In this document: one piece after another, positions 53,292 to 64,000 of the stretch
Numbering within the stretch: the first letter of the stretch is position 1
Layout: the number at the start of each line of letters is the position of its first letter
Source of the DNA: Neocallimastix lanati (nom. inval.)
Lineage: Eukaryota > Neocallimastigomycota > Neocallimastigomycetes > Neocallimastigales > Neocallimastigaceae
NCBI GenBank assembly: GCA_016946835.1
Contig: JACVTC010000076.1
Location: forward strand, 541,001 to 605,000
Reading direction: 5' to 3'
DNA length: 64,000 nucleotides
The notes under the pieces: generated by a model
What the model saw: only the letters and a program-made list of their open reading frames with translations
Databases searched by the model: none
What the model was told of the DNA's origin: nothing
Program-made: the position numbers and the translations under genes

Positions 53292-54809
53292 TTAAGCCTT
53301 ACCAGCCATCTTAGCATCCATTTCATCAATACTGAGACCCTTACATTCAATAACGTAGAATTGAGAGTAAACCCAGGCGAAAAGACAGGCAGCAGCGAAA
53401 AGAAGGAAAGTCTTAGTAGACCAGGCCTTCATAAGAGCTGGACCAACGAAGGCAATAATCCAGTTGTTAAGGAAATTAGAGACGGTACCAACAGCAGAAC
53501 CCTTAACTCTGACACGAAGTGGGAAAACTTCAGCTTGGTAGACCCATGGGACTGGACCCCAGGTCCAGGCGAAGGAGAAGACGAATAAGAAGACAGAGGC
53601 GACAGCAAGGTATTGCCACATCTTACCATTTTGAGTTTGAGTAGAGCAGGCCCAAGTGGAGATGTGGAAGACCATCATCATAAGAGCACCAACAACTAAT
53701 AAAGTCTTACGACCCAATTTTTCAATACCCCACATACCTGGGAAGGTAGAGATGAAGTTGACAAAGTTGTTGATGATTGGAAGAACAACAGTAGACATGA
53801 ACTTAGAGAAACCAATTTCATCGTAAATTTGAGATTGGTAGTACATAATGACATTAATACCGGTCCATTGTTGGAAAAGTTGCATTAAGAAAGTAATGAA
53901 GGTACGACGACGAATAACTGGTGAGAAAAGTTCACCGAAGGAAGAGGAACCAGCCGCACGAGTAGCAGCAACATCTTCTTGAATGGCCTTAAGTTCACTT
54001 TGAACAAGTTCATCACTCGTAGAGGCAGCATTAAGTTTAGTTAAAACTTCAACAGCTTCTTCATCACGATCCTTAGAACATAACCAACGTGGAGACTTTG
54101 GAAGGAAACTCATAAGAATGGCAAGACCGAGACCTGGAATAACTTGGAATAAAAGAGCAAATCTCCATTCGAAGTTGGCAACCTCAGCCCAGATATCACC
54201 TCTCTTTATACCTAAACCTTCTGGAGAAGAGTTAGTGTAGTACCAGACGATAGAGTTAATGATGGCAGCAACAATAATACCGAAAGTAGTCATAAGTTGG
54301 TAGCAAGAAGAAAGAGTACCTCTGATCTTGGCTGGAGCAACTTCAGAAATATAGGTTGGACAAAGGACACCGTTACAACCGATGGAAAGACCAGTAATAA
54401 GACGACCAATAGCAATCATAACCCAAGTACGAGCAGAGAGACCTTGAATGATGGCACCACAAGTGAAGATGCAGGCACCAATCATAATGGTTCTTTGACG
54501 ACCATACTTTTCACCAAGGCAAGTAGCCATAAGAGCACCACAAAGGGCACCAAGGACGAAACTGGAGGTGATAACACCTTCAAGAGTAGCCTTGTTACTA
54601 GCTTCATCTAACTTACGGTACATCATTTTAGCCTTATCGGTGGTATCCTTACCATTTTCATCGAGGGCATCACCATTCCAACTGTGGAACTTGAAGAAGA
54701 TACGGAAAGCATCCATAACAAGGACGACATTCATGACACCAACTTCATAACCGAAAAGAAGACCACCAAAAGAGGCAGTAAGTGCAACTAAAAATTGAAA
54801 ACTGTTCAT
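53292..54809 (-). CDS. Sugar porter, major facilitator superfamily (505 aa)
   Basis: Intact single exon, ATG at 54809 (MNSFQFLVALTASFGGLLFG). A hexose-type transporter of the plasma membrane with 12 predicted membrane segments. Sugar-porter motifs in order: GYEVGV after helix 1 (20-25), GEKYGRQR between helices 2 and 3 (99-106), GRLITGLSIG (135-144), PTYISEVAPAKIRG after helix 4 (151-164), PKSPRWL at the start of the central loop (237-243), QQWTGINVIMYY in helix 7 (313-324), EKLGRKT between helices 8 and 9 (363-369), PWVYQAEVFPLRVR after helix 10 (421-434), ECKGLSIDEMD at the C-terminus (488-498). Length is typical. Likely imports glucose/xylose-type sugars released from plant fibre; energetics (facilitator or H+ symport) not decidable. 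Composition is far less AT-rich, with strong preference for C-ending codons, suggesting high expression. Confidence 0.96.
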   Translation of the reverse strand: MNSFQFLVALTASFGGLLFGYEVGVMNVVLVMDAFRIFFKFHSWNGDALDENGKDTTDKAKMMYRKLDEASNKATLEGVITSSFVLGALCGALMATCLGEKYGRQRTIMIGACIFTCGAIIQGLSARTWVMIAIGRLITGLSIGCNGVLCPTYISEVAPAKIRGTLSSCYQLMTTFGIIVAAIINSIVWYYTNSSPEGLGIKRGDIWAEVANFEWRFALLFQVIPGLGLAILMSFLPKSPRWLCSKDRDEEAVEVLTKLNAASTSDELVQSELKAIQEDVAATRAAGSSSFGELFSPVIRRRTFITFLMQLFQQWTGINVIMYYQSQIYDEIGFSKFMSTVVLPIINNFVNFISTFPGMWGIEKLGRKTLLVVGALMMMVFHISTWACSTQTQNGKMWQYLAVASVFLFVFSFAWTWGPVPWVYQAEVFPLRVRVKGSAVGTVSNFLNNWIIAFVGPALMKAWSTKTFLLFAAACLFAWVYSQFYVIECKGLSIDEMDAKMAGKA

Positions 54810-55087
54810 TTTTAATTTTTTTTTTTTCTAACTTAATTTATTTATTATTGTTATTATTATTTTTTTTTTTTTCTTTTTGTTTTTTTTTTTTTGTTTTTTT
54901 TTAAACTTAATTTAATTTAATTATATTATTGATTTATTTTAGCAATATCTTGATTTTTTAAACAAAAAAAAAAAAAAAAAATTGAAGAAAATTTTGATCT
55001 TTTCATAGGAGTGACTACTCTCTGAAATTAATAATATACTAATATATAAAAAAACATGTTATATATTATCAATAACTAAAAAAAAAA

Positions 55088-55118
<31 letters not shown>

Positions 55119-56193
55119 AGAAAAAAACTTTCTTCTCTATCAACAAAAACAAAAAATAATAATAATAATTAGAATTTTAAATTTTAATAATTATAAAAAA
55201 ATAAATAAATAAATAAAAAAGAAACGAAAGATTTAATTTAGAAAGGAATAAAAAGAAAAATGAAATGAAATGAAAAAGAATTAAAAATATGATATAAATG
55301 AAATAAAAATGAATTTAAAAAAAAAATAAAATAAAATAAAAATTTTTTAATTTGTGTAACAATATAAAACAGACTTTGAAAAAAAAAAAAAAATTAAAAT
55401 AATTAAATAAATAAATGAATAAAAAATTGAAAAAAAAACAGATGTTAAAAATAGGTTCAAACTATTCAAAAAAGTTCTCTTTTACAGCATAGTATTTTGA
55501 CTCTGTCCTTTTTAACACTATTTATTATATATAAATAATTATGGTAATTTAAATTTTATTATTAACATATATTTAATATTAATAACTGACCAATCTAGTC
55601 AAAAAAAAAAAAAAAAGATACATATATATATAATTTCATTTTGATAATAATAAAAAAGATGAAATAAAAGAAAAAAGTAAAAATAAAAAAAAAAAAGGAA
55701 TAAAATAAAAATAAGATAGAAAAAAAAAGGAAAAAAATTGAACAAAAAAAAAAAAAAAGAAGGAAACAAAAAAACTATTTTATTTAGAATAATCAAAATT
55801 ATAAGTGATTAAATATAAAAGATGATAGTATTAATGAAAGTTTAAATATTAATAATTATATAAAAATTATTATAAATCATAAGAATATAAAAAAAAAAAT
55901 TACGCTTGAAATAATAGAAAGAATCAAAGAAATATTAATAAATAATAAAAAAAATTTTGTACTCTTTAATAATATTATAATTCTATGAATAATATTAATT
56001 ATTAAAATTATTATTAATTATTATTATAAAGGAAAGAATAACATTAATAATTTTAATTATTATTCCATCTTATATAAAATAATAAATAATATTTTTCATT
56101 ATTTATTTATTATTTATTAGAATTAAGAATATTTTCAATTTTATTATTAACTTGTATTAACAATTAAACCTTTAATATTAAACAGCATATGAG

Positions 56194-56253
<60 letters not shown>

Positions 56254-57660
56254 TTTTTTTTAAACTTTCTTTATTTAGCCCAACTTTTAAAAATGTAAAA
56301 TATAGAATATAGAATACTACAATAAAGAATTGTATTTACTATGTACTTAGAGTTTTATTTAAAATATTATTTTATTGTTAACATATTAATTTTAATCTTT
56401 ATCATAAGAAGATTATTTATCTTCAATTTTTTATTTTTAATTCATAAATCATAAAAATATTAATGTAATATTTAATAATAATTAATAAATCTTTTTTTTT
56501 TTTTTTTTTTTTTTTTTTTATTTATTTGTTTGTTTTTTTATTTTTGTTTTATTTTTGTTTTTTGTTTTTTGTTTTTTTACTTTTGACTTGTAACTCTTTT
56601 TTTTTTTCGTTGAATAAAAATTAGAAACAAAATACTTATTATAAATCATATTTAATTGTTATGAATAAAATCCTGTTCAATTTTAAAAAGATATTAACAC
56701 TTTATATTTATCATTATAATTTTTTTTTTTTTGAAGAATAGATATATAAAATACATATTTTAAAAACTTTATTTATTTTGTTATTTTTTTTTTATACACA
56801 TAAAGCAATGCTATCATAACACCATTACTATTATTATTCAATATATGTTTCCTCTAGTTTCTTTCAATAATAAAAAAAAAATATATATATATTTTTTTTT
56901 ATTAATATATTATTATTTCTTTTTATATTTTTTGTCTTTACAAAGGTGATATTACAAATTCTTTTAAAAAAAAAATTAAATAAAGTAATCAATTTTTTTA
57001 TTTTTGGTATTATTACTGATAAATCTATTAGAATCAAACATGAATATTTATTATTCTATTAATAGTTATATAATTCAATTATATAAGCTTATTAAAATGA
57101 AATAATAAAAAAAAATAATAATAAAATAATTATATGTTATATATAAAATATATATCTTTTAAATTATATAATATTTTATTATTTCATTTTTTATTCTATT
57201 AATATTTTCATACATAAAACAGAGGTGCCTTGACTTCATTATTTTTAATACCAATATGAGTTTTTTCTAGGTTTCTTTTAATAATAAAAAGAAAATTTTT
57301 TTTATTTATATATTATTATTCTTTTTTATATTATCCGTTTAATAATAATGAGATATCATTATCATTTCCAAAAATACTATATACTCTAGATTTTTTTTTC
57401 AACTATAAGTATTACTATGGAATAATTTTAATATATAAATATTAAAAACAAAAGAAGACGTATTACTTTTATTTTTTTTTTTTTTTATTATAAAAATTTT
57501 TTATAATAATAATATTATTATTTTTTTTTATAATATTAGGGCATTGTTTTAAATTTTTTTTTTTTTTTTTTTTTTTTTCAATAGAATTTTATTATATCAT
57601 TATTACAATTAAGGTTTATTTTAATTCTTCATTAATAAAAAAAAAAAAATCTTATTGTAT
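54810..57660. other. Promoter side of the transporter and AT-rich desert
   Basis: T-rich block directly upstream of the transporter ATG, A runs (55081-55112, 55381-55393), then sequence without ORFs; a 58-nt A run at 56194-56251; T runs 56492-56519 and 57559-57579. 56795-56995 and 57215-57350 look like a diverged pair (ACATAAAxCA..., TTTCxTCTAGTTTCTTTxAATAATAAA). No gene or RNA recognised. Confidence 0.5.
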
Positions 57661-58089
57661 AGTTGTTACTAGGAATGTGCATTTCGAAACGCTACATTTA
57701 GGAATGTGGTTGTATATGAAATGAGGCGTACGTTAAATAATCATTGATGTAAGGATGGCTTAAATTATTTTTGATAAATAAATAATAATATTTAAATTTT
57801 TAATAAATAATAAAATAATGAAATAATGAAATAATATTTAATAATATTAAATTATAAAGGCATATTTAATAATAATTGTTAAAATAGTAATATTTAATAA
57901 TATTTAATTTAAAAGATATATTTTAATATTTTTTGTTAAAATAATAATAAAATATTTAATAATATTCCATTTTAAAAAAATATTTAATAACATTTTATTT
58001 TAAAAAATATTTAAATACTTTTAATTAAAATAATATTTAATAATATTTCATTTAAAAAAAAAAATATTTGAATAATTTTAGTTAATAAA

Positions 58090-58123
<34 letters not shown>

Positions 58124-58269
58124 AACCTATTTGAATTTATTTCTATTTTTATTTATATACAATTATTTAAAAAAGAAAAAATATGGGGCGTTAAATTACG
58201 AACCAAAACTTTATTTATAAGTCATATTGCGAAATGCAACACTCCCATTAAGTATTTCCAACATTTTCT
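57661..58269. repeat. Degraded GCGAAATGC-family copies and AT spacer
   Basis: 57672-57745 (AATGTGCATTTCGAAACGC, GAAATGAGGCGTACG) and 58185-58262 (ATGGGGCGTTAAATTACG, CATATTGCGAAATGCAACAC, TCCCATTAAGTATTT) match parts of the element at 5801. Between them lie TTTAATAATATTxxATTTxAAA near-repeats and a ~30-nt A run (58091-58120). Confidence 0.5.
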
Positions 58270-58830
58270 TGAAAAAAAAAATTATCAAGGAATGTGTTAT
58301 AATGATTAAAAAACCATTGTATGAAGTTTTTAGTTTTCCTATTATGTCGGTATGAATAAGTTCTAATTTTTTTTTTTTTTTTTTTTTTTTGGCTTTGTTA
58401 GAAGAACTGTATAATGGCTGATTTTTTTTTTCTTTTTTTTTTTTTTTTCTTGGCATTGATGATAATTTTTATTATTATGATTGTAGGTGTGCTCAATGAC
58501 AAAATTTATAATATCTTTATTGTTAAAGTGTCCTAATCTCTCATGCCATAATGTGGTATTAACATTAGATATTTGTTTAGTTTTATTAATATTATTTATT
58601 GGAATGGTGTCAAATAAGAATAAAATCTTCATTATCAGTATATATATATATATATATATGAAATAATTTTATTATTTTTAAATAATAGTTGTTGGTGATC
58701 TTTATTGCCTATTAATACTTGAGGAGTAATGCACCTCAGACAATGACAATATATTATTTTTTAAATTTTCCTTTATAAGTGCCAACGCATTTAATGGAAT
58801 CTAAATTACCATTTGAATACATGATACTTT
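58270..58830 (-). mobile_element. Ty1/copia protease/integrase relic
   Basis: Minus strand, in copia order. First comes protease-region text YSNGNLDSIKCVGTYKG (58770-58825). The GAG-pre-integrase block follows, with NTTLWHERLGHFNNKDIINF (~58495-58565) and its trailing His/Cys knuckle remnant (HTYNHNNKNYHQCQE). The integrase core entry is LELIHTDIIGKLKTSYNG (~58320-58375), containing the first catalytic Asp in HTD. A-run expansions (58367-58390, 58421-58449) sit where spacer codons should be and break the frame. The rest of integrase, RT and gag are absent. Confidence 0.85.
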
Positions 58831-58911
58831 TTATTTTTAATTTTATTTATATTTTTTTTTAAAATTTTCATAACTATTAACTAAATATAATTAATATATT
58901 ATAAAATAATA

Positions 58912-59603
58912 TTATTTTAAATAATTATAACTATATTTCTTATAACAACAACACCAACAAATAATTATCAATATAATTAAAATAATCAGAGGACCAATTA
59001 AATACATACATACACTTTCGGAGTCAGAAGGACCTTCATTTTGAATATAGCAAAAATATTTATCTTTACATTTTTTAGAAGAACCTTCATTATTAGTTTT
59101 ACATGAATCTCCATATGGTTTACCACAATGTATATATGAACCTCTAATAGAGATAATTGAAGTTCGTCTATAGATAGAATCACAACAATGAACTATTAGA
59201 TTTTCATCATTAAATATACAGTTATTATTAAAACATTTATTCGATAACCATTCATAATCATTTTTACAATAACTAAATTGTCATTCCTTATTTTTAATTT
59301 CATCATATGAACATGTATTACAACTATATTTAGTTACATTCCCATTTTTATCTGGAATTTCAATATAATCATTACTATAACCATAATCCGATTCAACACA
59401 AATATTATCTTTACAAAAAAAAAAAAACTAAGATAATATTTATCTTTAATTTTTAATACTTTTTCTTTTAATAATACCTTATTTTTATCATCATTATAAA
59501 TATAATCATCATCATTATGAAGATTGATCGAAGTGATATTCTCATAGGTATGAATATTTTCTTCATTTGTTTGTAAACTTTTTTCAAAAAATTGTGTCAC
59601 CAT
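58912..59603 (-). pseudogene. Cysteine-rich single-pass membrane protein, pseudogene
   Basis: First ATG at 59603 (MVTQFFEKSLQTNEENIHTY); the same frame continues upstream with a hydrophobic stretch (IYVIFYLLM), probably a signal peptide whose start is lost. At the A/T run 59415-59427 the frame shifts; one frame over it continues CKDNICVESDYGYSND, CNTCSYDEIKN, a TGA at 59281-59283 where Cys is expected, then KNDYEWLSNKCFNNNC, VHCCDSIYRR, HCGKPYGDSCKTNNE, KCKDKYFCYIQNE. A strong membrane helix (MYLIGPLIILIILIIICWCC), a short basic tail (YKKYSYNYLK) and the stop at 58912 follow. Layout: secreted Cys-rich ectodomain, TM, short cytoplasmic tail, i.e. a surface protein. Two lesions make it a pseudogene. 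Function not known to me. Confidence 0.7.
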
Positions 59604-59840
59604 TAACAGATAAAAAATAACATATATATTTACATGGAATATTTGAAAAATATTATTACATATTCTTGTTAAATCCTATAATGTAATTTTATTATATCTT
59701 GTAAAAATTTTCCAGTAATATTTAAAAATATTAATAAAATTATTTTTTTAGTCAATATTTTTATTTTTTAGTCAATATATTTATAAACCATAAATTCCTG
59801 ACTCTTAATAACATCAATATTAATAATATATTAGTAATAT

Positions 59841-59871
<31 letters not shown>

Positions 59872-60544
59872 TTTCTTTTTTTCTTTATTTCTTTCTTTCT
59901 TTCTTTCTTTCTTTATTTATTTATTTATTTATTTATTTAATAATTTTCAATTTGGCGAAATGAAACATTTTTATAATACGCCACATGCTTTCTAAAAATT
60001 TTGGCAAAATACAATTTGGCGAAATGCAATACCACTCCCTTAAAATAGAGATTTATATATACATTGTCAAAAATTTTACATGATAATTGTTAAAATCAAA
60101 AGGGTTAGATAATTAAAACAAAAATAGTTGTAAAATATACATAAATCAATATGTTTAAAAAAAAAAAAAAAAAGTATTTTTGTTCATAAAATCTAATTTT
60201 ATATAAATTATAATGAATTAAAGATAATTGATTGAAAGTGAATTTTAATGTTTATTGTTTATTTTTTTTTTTTTAAAAAAATAATAATAGTAATAATAAG
60301 AAAAAAGTAATAATAATAATAGAAAAAGTATATATATACATACTTTTTCTATTCTGAGTTATAATTATTGTAATTTTATCATTCATTAGTAATAGTGTTA
60401 TGTGTTATTTTATATGTCGTAATTATGTTTGTTAAAATGTATTTTAAAAAATGTTTAAATAAATTGTTGTTATATTTAATAATATAAATATAATTATAAT
60501 TAATTAATATTTCTTCTAAAAAATTTACTATTATATCTATTCAC
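59604..60544. other. Spacer with microsatellites and a reversed GCGAAATGC element
   Basis: (TTTA)n and (TTTC)n 59838-59940, the dispersed element 59948-60045, then AT-rich sequence with short inverted AAAAAGTATATATATACATACTTTTT (60324-60350). No gene. Confidence 0.6.
59948..60045. mobile_element. GCGAAATGC-family element, reverse orientation
   Basis: CAATTTGGCGAAATGAAACA, TAATACGCCACATG, TTTCTAAAAATTTTGGC, CAATTTGGCGAAATGCAA and ACTCCCTTAAAAT align in order with the reverse complement of 5840-5930. The CAATTTGGCGAAATG block occurs twice here. Confidence 0.6.
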
Positions 60545-60825
60545 AATTAAACCTTAAAAATGGATAGGATGGTTTATTTATTCATCACCATTCTCCACCT
60601 TCAAAACCATACAGACCTAGTGTTTATCTTCTCCTTTAACTTCTGGATTTACAGAAGAACAACATAGATATCCAAATGCATTCCATGTAACATCTCTCAT
60701 ATCCAATATCCAAGACCACCTAATTAACCATTCGCTACGCCCCAGTTTCCAACATGATCAACCTATTCTACCATTGTTGTTTTGATTTAGTACAACATGA
60801 ATATCCACATTTAGCCAAGTTTTTA
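60545..60825 (-). pseudogene. Relic of two tandem fungal dockerin (CBM10-like) domains
   Basis: A balanced-composition island. Minus-strand codons read LAKCGYSCCTKSKTTMVE, stop, then VDHVGNWGVANG, stop, in one frame. This is the fungal dockerin pattern GYxCC...V.Y.D..G.WGVENG.WC. A second copy follows in another frame: WNAFGYLCCSSVNPEVKGED ... LKVENGDE. In anaerobic fungi such domains sit, often in tandem, at an end of cellulosome enzymes and bind scaffoldins. Each copy here has stops and the Trp-Cys ends are lost; no catalytic domain is readable upstream. Assignment rests on motif recognition. Confidence 0.6.
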
Positions 60826-61334
60826 GATAAAAAAATTTTTCAGATGCTAATATGGTATATTGTATATATATAGAAATTTTCCTTTTTCTATATTATTTAA
60901 GGTTCATTAAATAAAATAATTGAGAAAGAGGACAAAAACTTTATTTATTATTATTTATTTACTTTTTGTTCATTGAATCAAACTTTATTTAATAATAAAC
61001 AAGATAATATAAAAAATAAATCATTTTTGTTAATAAAATGTTTTATAAATTAATAAATTAAATTATTTTATAATAAATTAAAATTATATTAATTTAATTA
61101 GAGATCTAATGTTTTAAATTAAATTATCATTTTAATTTATTTTTATTATTAAATAAAGTTTAATATTATAATTTTAATTAATTTTTAATTTTAATTTTTT
61201 TAATTTTTAATTTAATGTTTATGATATTATATATTATTAAATAATAAAAAATTATTGATGAACTTTAAATCAATATAGAAATAAAAAAAGTTTTAAATTG
61301 AAAGACAAAACACAAAAAAAAATGAAACAAAAAA

Positions 61335-61377
<43 letters not shown>

Positions 61378-61624
61378 GTAAATAAGTAAATAAGTAAATA
61401 AATAATAAAATAAATAAATAAATAAATAATAAATAAATAAATAAATAAATAAATAATAAATAAATAAATAATAAATAAATAAATAATAAAAAAAGTGGAA
61501 TGTTTTTTTTTTTTTTTTTTTAATTTTTATTTTTATTTTTGTTTCATTTTTATTTATTTATTGGATTCTGTGAAAGATAAAATTTTGAAATAGGAAAGAT
61601 TCTGCCATCTTCTTTGAATGAATT
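60826..61624. other. AT-rich spacer and (AAAT)n
   Basis: No gene. (AAAT)n and (AAAATAAAT) variants 61328-61492, T run 61503-61522. Confidence 0.6.
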
Positions 61625-62430
61625 ATTAATAAATACTCTTTTTATTATTCAATTATTTAATAATACATACTCTTTTTATTATTTATTATTTATTAATAAA
61701 TACTCTTTTTAATATTTAATATTTATTATTTATTAATAAATACTCTTTTTATTATTTATTATTTATTATTTATTAATAAATACTCTTTTTATTATTTATT
61801 ATTTATTATTTATTAATAAATACTCTTTTTATTATTTATTATTTATTATTTATTAATAAATACTCTTTTTTATTATTTATTATTTATTATTTATTAATAA
61901 ATACTCTTTTTTATTATTTATTATTTATTATTTATTAATAAATACTCTTTTTTATTATTTATTATTTATTATTTATTAATAAATACTCTTTTTATTATTT
62001 ATTATTTATTATTTATTATTTATTATTTATTAAAAAATACTCTTTTTATTATTAATTATTTATTATTTATTAATAAATACTCTTTTTATTATTTATTATT
62101 CAATTATTTATTAATAAATACTCTTTTTATTATTAATTATTTATTATTATTTATTATTTATTATTTATTATTTATTATTTATTAATAAATACTCTTTTTA
62201 TTATTTATTATTTATTATTTATTAATAAATACTCTTTTTATTATTTATTATTTATTATTTATTAATAAATACTCTTTTTATTATTTATTATTTATTATTT
62301 ATTAATAAATACTCTTTTTTATTATTTATTATTTATTAATAAATACTCTTTTTTATTATTTATTATTTATTATTTATTAATAAATACTCTTTTTATTATT
62401 AATTATTTATTATTTATTATTTATTATTCT
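61625..62430. repeat. Large minisatellite, unit AATAAATACTCTTTTTATT + (ATTT)n
   Basis: About 19 units of ~34-60 bp, each with ATTAATAAATACTCTTTTTA followed by variable numbers of TTATTTATTA. Reverse complement of the array at 13250-13735. Confidence 0.95.
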
Positions 62431-64000
62431 ATTATTATTTATTAGTTATAAAATAAAATGAAATATTTTCATATTTCATTTTATTTTATAATATTTAACT
62501 AAATATTTTTTTTAGAGGTTTTTTTTTCTATTTTGACCTTTTTTAAATTGGAAATCAATTGATAATATATTTTAATATATATTTAATATATGGTTGTTTA
62601 TATTGCTATTTATTATTTACTCCTTCAATGTTTAAATAAAAAAATTCATTAATTCTATTTGATTGATTTTTTTATATATTACAATATAATTTAATATATT
62701 TAATATGATATGAAATAAAATAAACTGATTGATATAGAATAAATAATAAATGAATATATAATAAATAAATGAATAAATAAATAATAAATAATAAATAATA
62801 AATAAATGAATGAATAAATAGTTGAATAATAAATATTAAATAAAAATATTAATTATTTAAATTTTTATTTAAAATGTTACATCAATTTATTTGTGTATTC
62901 ATTGAATAATTATTTAATTTATTTAAAATATTATTTATACATCCACTCATTAATTTTCTATTTCATTGAACAGGAAAAATTTTTTTTGACTTATTTATTT
63001 ATTTATTTAATATTTATTTAAATTTTTTTTATTGCATTCTTTTATTATTATTAATATAATCTTTAAAAAAAGAGGAATGTGTTAAATAATTGTTAAAAAA
63101 AAAAAAAAGATTTTGTTATATTATTAATCAATTAAAAATAAAAATAATAAAAATATTATAAACAAAAAAAAAAAAATAATAATAATAATAAATGAATTTA
63201 TAAAAAAAAAATATACATATAAAATAAAAAAAAAAGCCTAATAAAAAAAAATTTTTTTTACTTTCAATTTCTATCAATAAATTATCAATAAATTATCAAT
63301 AAATTATCAACATTTTTTTTTTAAAAAATCTCTACTCATCCTTCATTTTTTTTTTTTTATAGTTATATTTAAATAAAATAATTATAAAATTAAAAAAGCA
63401 AAAGAAACAAGAAATAATAATAATAATAATAATATAAATTTTTAAACGAAATATTGAAAAAAAAAAAAAAAGAAAAAAATTATATATATATTATACATAT
63501 TTATATATATACTTTATATATATATTATCTTGTATATATGTACTTTACAACACTTTTCAAATAAATATATTTAAAATTTAAATATTGTTATTAATAAATA
63601 TATTGGGCAATTACAAGGAAAATTAAATGTAAAGAAGAAAAAAAAAAAAATTAAAATATCAATCTATAATATATATATATATTTTATAATATACTATTAA
63701 AATTTTGGGGGAAACAATAAAATAAAAACATATTAACTATTCATTTATAGATATTGGTAATAATAGAATTTCATTAAAAGGAGAGTTTATTAATCTGTAA
63801 TAGAGAAAAATCTCTATAATTATAATATACATATAAATTATTATTTAATATATCCATAAATTCACTGTAAACTTTTTTTTTTTTTTTAAACATATACACT
63901 CTGTTTATCGACACAAAAATAAAGTATCAATTATTTTATAAGATATAACACCTTTATATTAATCAAAAATTACATTTTTAAATTTATAATTTTAATTATT
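62431..64000. other. AT-rich right end, no gene recognised
   Basis: Inverted TTCATATTTCATTTTATTTTATAA/ATAAAATGAAATATTTTCATAT around 62450-62490, (AAAT)n 62740-62825, A/T runs, (AT)n 63481-63530, and direct TTATCAATAAA (x3, 63285-63308). No ORF, RNA or domain seen. Confidence 0.6.

Noticed and set aside
53361-54750. Plus-strand frames opposite the sugar transporter
   Set aside because: Antisense shadows of a well-supported CDS; no family resemblance.

Overview
ORGANISM. The window is eukaryotic and extremely AT-rich. It has uninterrupted (intron-less) reading frames, hundreds of homopolymer and A/T microsatellite tracts (pure A runs of 50 and 58 nt at 49143-49192 and 56194-56251) and no bacterial-type operons. 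A large single-exon ankyrin-repeat gene family, Ty1/copia relics, one normal-composition hexose transporter and a decayed stretch that reads as two fungal (CBM10-like) dockerins together suggest an anaerobic gut fungus (Neocallimastigomycota; Neocallimastix/Piromyces/Anaeromyces-like). That placement is inference from family knowledge; no database search was run.

LAYOUT. From 1 to about 48.3 kb the window is a same-orientation (minus strand) array of ankyrin-repeat genes and pseudogenes. Each has one conserved ~125-residue helical N-terminal domain followed by 2-19 near-identical 33-residue ankyrin repeats, and each carries recognisable pieces of the same non-coding flanks. The array is therefore a series of duplicated units (gene plus 5' and 3' flank), not only duplicated coding sequence. 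Uninterrupted members: 14859-16874, 22968-25295, 30257-31672, 35954-37222, 38825-40987, 43825-45588. Broken members: 920-2774 (5-nt deletion), 8168-8702 (truncated), 10191-10295 (fragment), 11123-12860 (+1 frameshift), 21364-21902 (remnant), 26886-28736 (in-frame stop), 47262-48262 (relic carrying a poly-A insertion). A divergent ankyrin gene of a different family lies at 6408-7484.

MOBILE DNA. The array is peppered with Ty1/copia relics: RNase H piece 3886-4745 with a solo LTR nested in it; 3' ends at 5415-5694 and 10300-10400; a 5' end at 14160-14393; a near-complete deletion derivative with both LTRs at 17269-20064 sitting in the 5' flank of an ankyrin gene; RT piece 41375-41830; gag piece 42293-42840; protease/integrase piece 58270-58830. 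The primer-binding site shared by two of them matches the anticodon half of tRNA-Lys(CUU), suggesting half-tRNA priming. A short element family with the core GCGAAATGC recurs at six or more places, one copy with a 12-bp perfect inverted repeat. Two small insertions with target-site duplications (253 bp with poly-A; 87 bp with an 8-bp duplication) interrupt ankyrin genes.

RIGHT THIRD (48.3-64 kb). There are two convincing unrelated genes, both minus strand: a coiled-coil protein with a C-terminal RING-like finger (49367-51379) and a sugar-porter MFS transporter (53292-54809) whose base composition and codon use differ sharply from everything else. Beyond them lie only relics: copia integrase, a pseudogene of a cysteine-rich single-pass membrane protein (58912-59603), a double-dockerin relic (60545-60825), and a large minisatellite (61625-62430) whose unit is also found, inverted, at 13250-13735. 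I saw no tRNA, rRNA or CRISPR locus.
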